Assembly: GCA_945860285.1 (NCBI GenBank)
Contig: CAMAQB010000033.1
Coordinates: 1-34,797, forward strand
DNA from: Akkermansia muciniphila
GTDB lineage: Bacteria > Verrucomicrobiota > Verrucomicrobiia > Verrucomicrobiales > Akkermansiaceae
DNA: 34,797 bases
Reading direction: 5' to 3'
A program made the position numbers and the translations under genes. Below the pieces are notes generated by a model that was not told where the DNA came from, ran no database searches, and was given only the letters and a program-made list of their open reading frames with translations. Of the stretch, positions 34,447-34,797 are shown one piece after another. Position 1 is the first letter of the stretch. Each line of letters begins with the position of its first letter.

Positions 34447-34797
34447 GGTAGAGTAGGAGCGGTTTGCGGCGCGGCAGACCTTAGGCACAAAGACTTTGCT
34501 TTGCCAGTTTTTTTCTCGGCAAAAGATCGATGCGCAAGGCAGGGATCATTCGGAGAAATTTCAGGCGGGTCAGGGTCGGTTGGTCGCGATCATGCTTCCG
34601 ACTCACCGACCTTGTTGGCAAATGTAAGCGTGCAGTGAAGGTTGTCCGCCTAGCAGTCTGTCTGACTTAAAATTCCGCTCAAAATCAATATGTGGACTTT
34701 CAGGTCGAGCTAACACTTGATTTGGTAGTTGATTTTCACTAATTTCTGAAATTAATGTATATCAGGAAATCTAACGGTTAGTATGGGGCCTTGCCGC
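34447..34797. other. Gap without a supported gene; upstream of pdhC
   Basis: The region next to pdhC must contain its promoter, which I could not identify. It holds the right copy of the diverged repeat, and beyond 34650 becomes clearly more AT-rich with no coding frame, as expected for foreign or decayed DNA. Confidence 0.5.
34591..34649. repeat. Diverged long-range repeat, right copy
   Basis: It matches 1036-1097 in the same orientation, apart from one single-base gap and a gap of about 15 bases. On the minus strand it reads LHCTLTFANKVGESEA and then a stop, parallel to the left copy. Confidence 0.55.

Overview
The window is a GC-rich bacterial chromosome segment with a complete type II-C CRISPR-Cas9 locus at its centre (about 12.65-21.2 kb). 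Protein style suggests Verrucomicrobiota or a relative: an esterase/SMP-30 fusion, many small lipoproteins and membrane proteins, weak Shine-Dalgarno signals, and a separate-subunit pyruvate dehydrogenase. This is inference from style, not a database result. The cas genes look more AT-rich by eye than their neighbours, which would fit lateral acquisition.

Layout. 1-1.1 kb: an IS110-family transposase fragment with a structured 3' flank. 1.1-1.63 kb: no gene I can support. 1.63-4.2 kb: a four-gene + strand cluster (membrane-anchored unknown, His-rich metal-type ABC ATPase, two HAD phosphatases). 4.2-5.5 kb: convergent inner-membrane-anchored OmpA-domain protein. 5.6-7.8 kb: DUF2934-like basic protein, a PII protein behind a sigma-54-type promoter, a small unknown, and an NlpC/P60-like protein. 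7.8-10.8 kb: AddA/RecB-like helicase-nuclease (minus). 10.9-12.6 kb: secreted esterase/SMP-30 fusion. 12.65-21.2 kb: CRISPR locus. 21.3-22.1 kb: secreted zinc protease. 22.6-25.9 kb: minus-strand cluster DUF6580-like membrane protein, pdhA, pdhB, lipoprotein. 25.9-29.7 kb: cdd, mnmG, TPR-like secreted protein, SDR, 42-residue lipoprotein. 29.7-31.6 kb: tsaE (minus), then rplU, rpmA, an AT-rich gap, and a GGCT-like gene. 31.6-34.4 kb: AI-2E-type transporter and pdhC (minus).

CRISPR locus. cas9-cas1-cas2 overlap as one + strand operon. A 97-nt tracrRNA is readable on the minus strand just upstream of cas9. It has a TTGACA-17-CATATT promoter ending seven bases before the anti-repeat, a 22-nt anti-repeat (21/22 to the repeat), a nexus hairpin, a UUCG-capped terminator hairpin and a U8 tract. 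This fixes crRNA polarity as the minus strand. In that polarity every 36-nt repeat carries TTGACC-17-TACAAT, so each spacer has its own promoter, as established for Neisseria and Campylobacter type II-C arrays. The array has 57 intact repeats, one degenerate terminal repeat and 57 spacers. The gap between cas2 and the array is only 47 bp and is almost wholly a 45-bp palindrome that abuts repeat 1. Spacers include two recurrent sequences, one adjacent diverged pair, and one with a perfect tRNA T-arm.

Two parS-like sites flank and lie within mnmG, and an AT-rich gap 4 kb away holds DnaA-box-like words, so the right half may be origin-proximal. Diverged copies of a roughly 60-bp sequence occur near both ends of the window. 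No tRNA or rRNA gene was seen.
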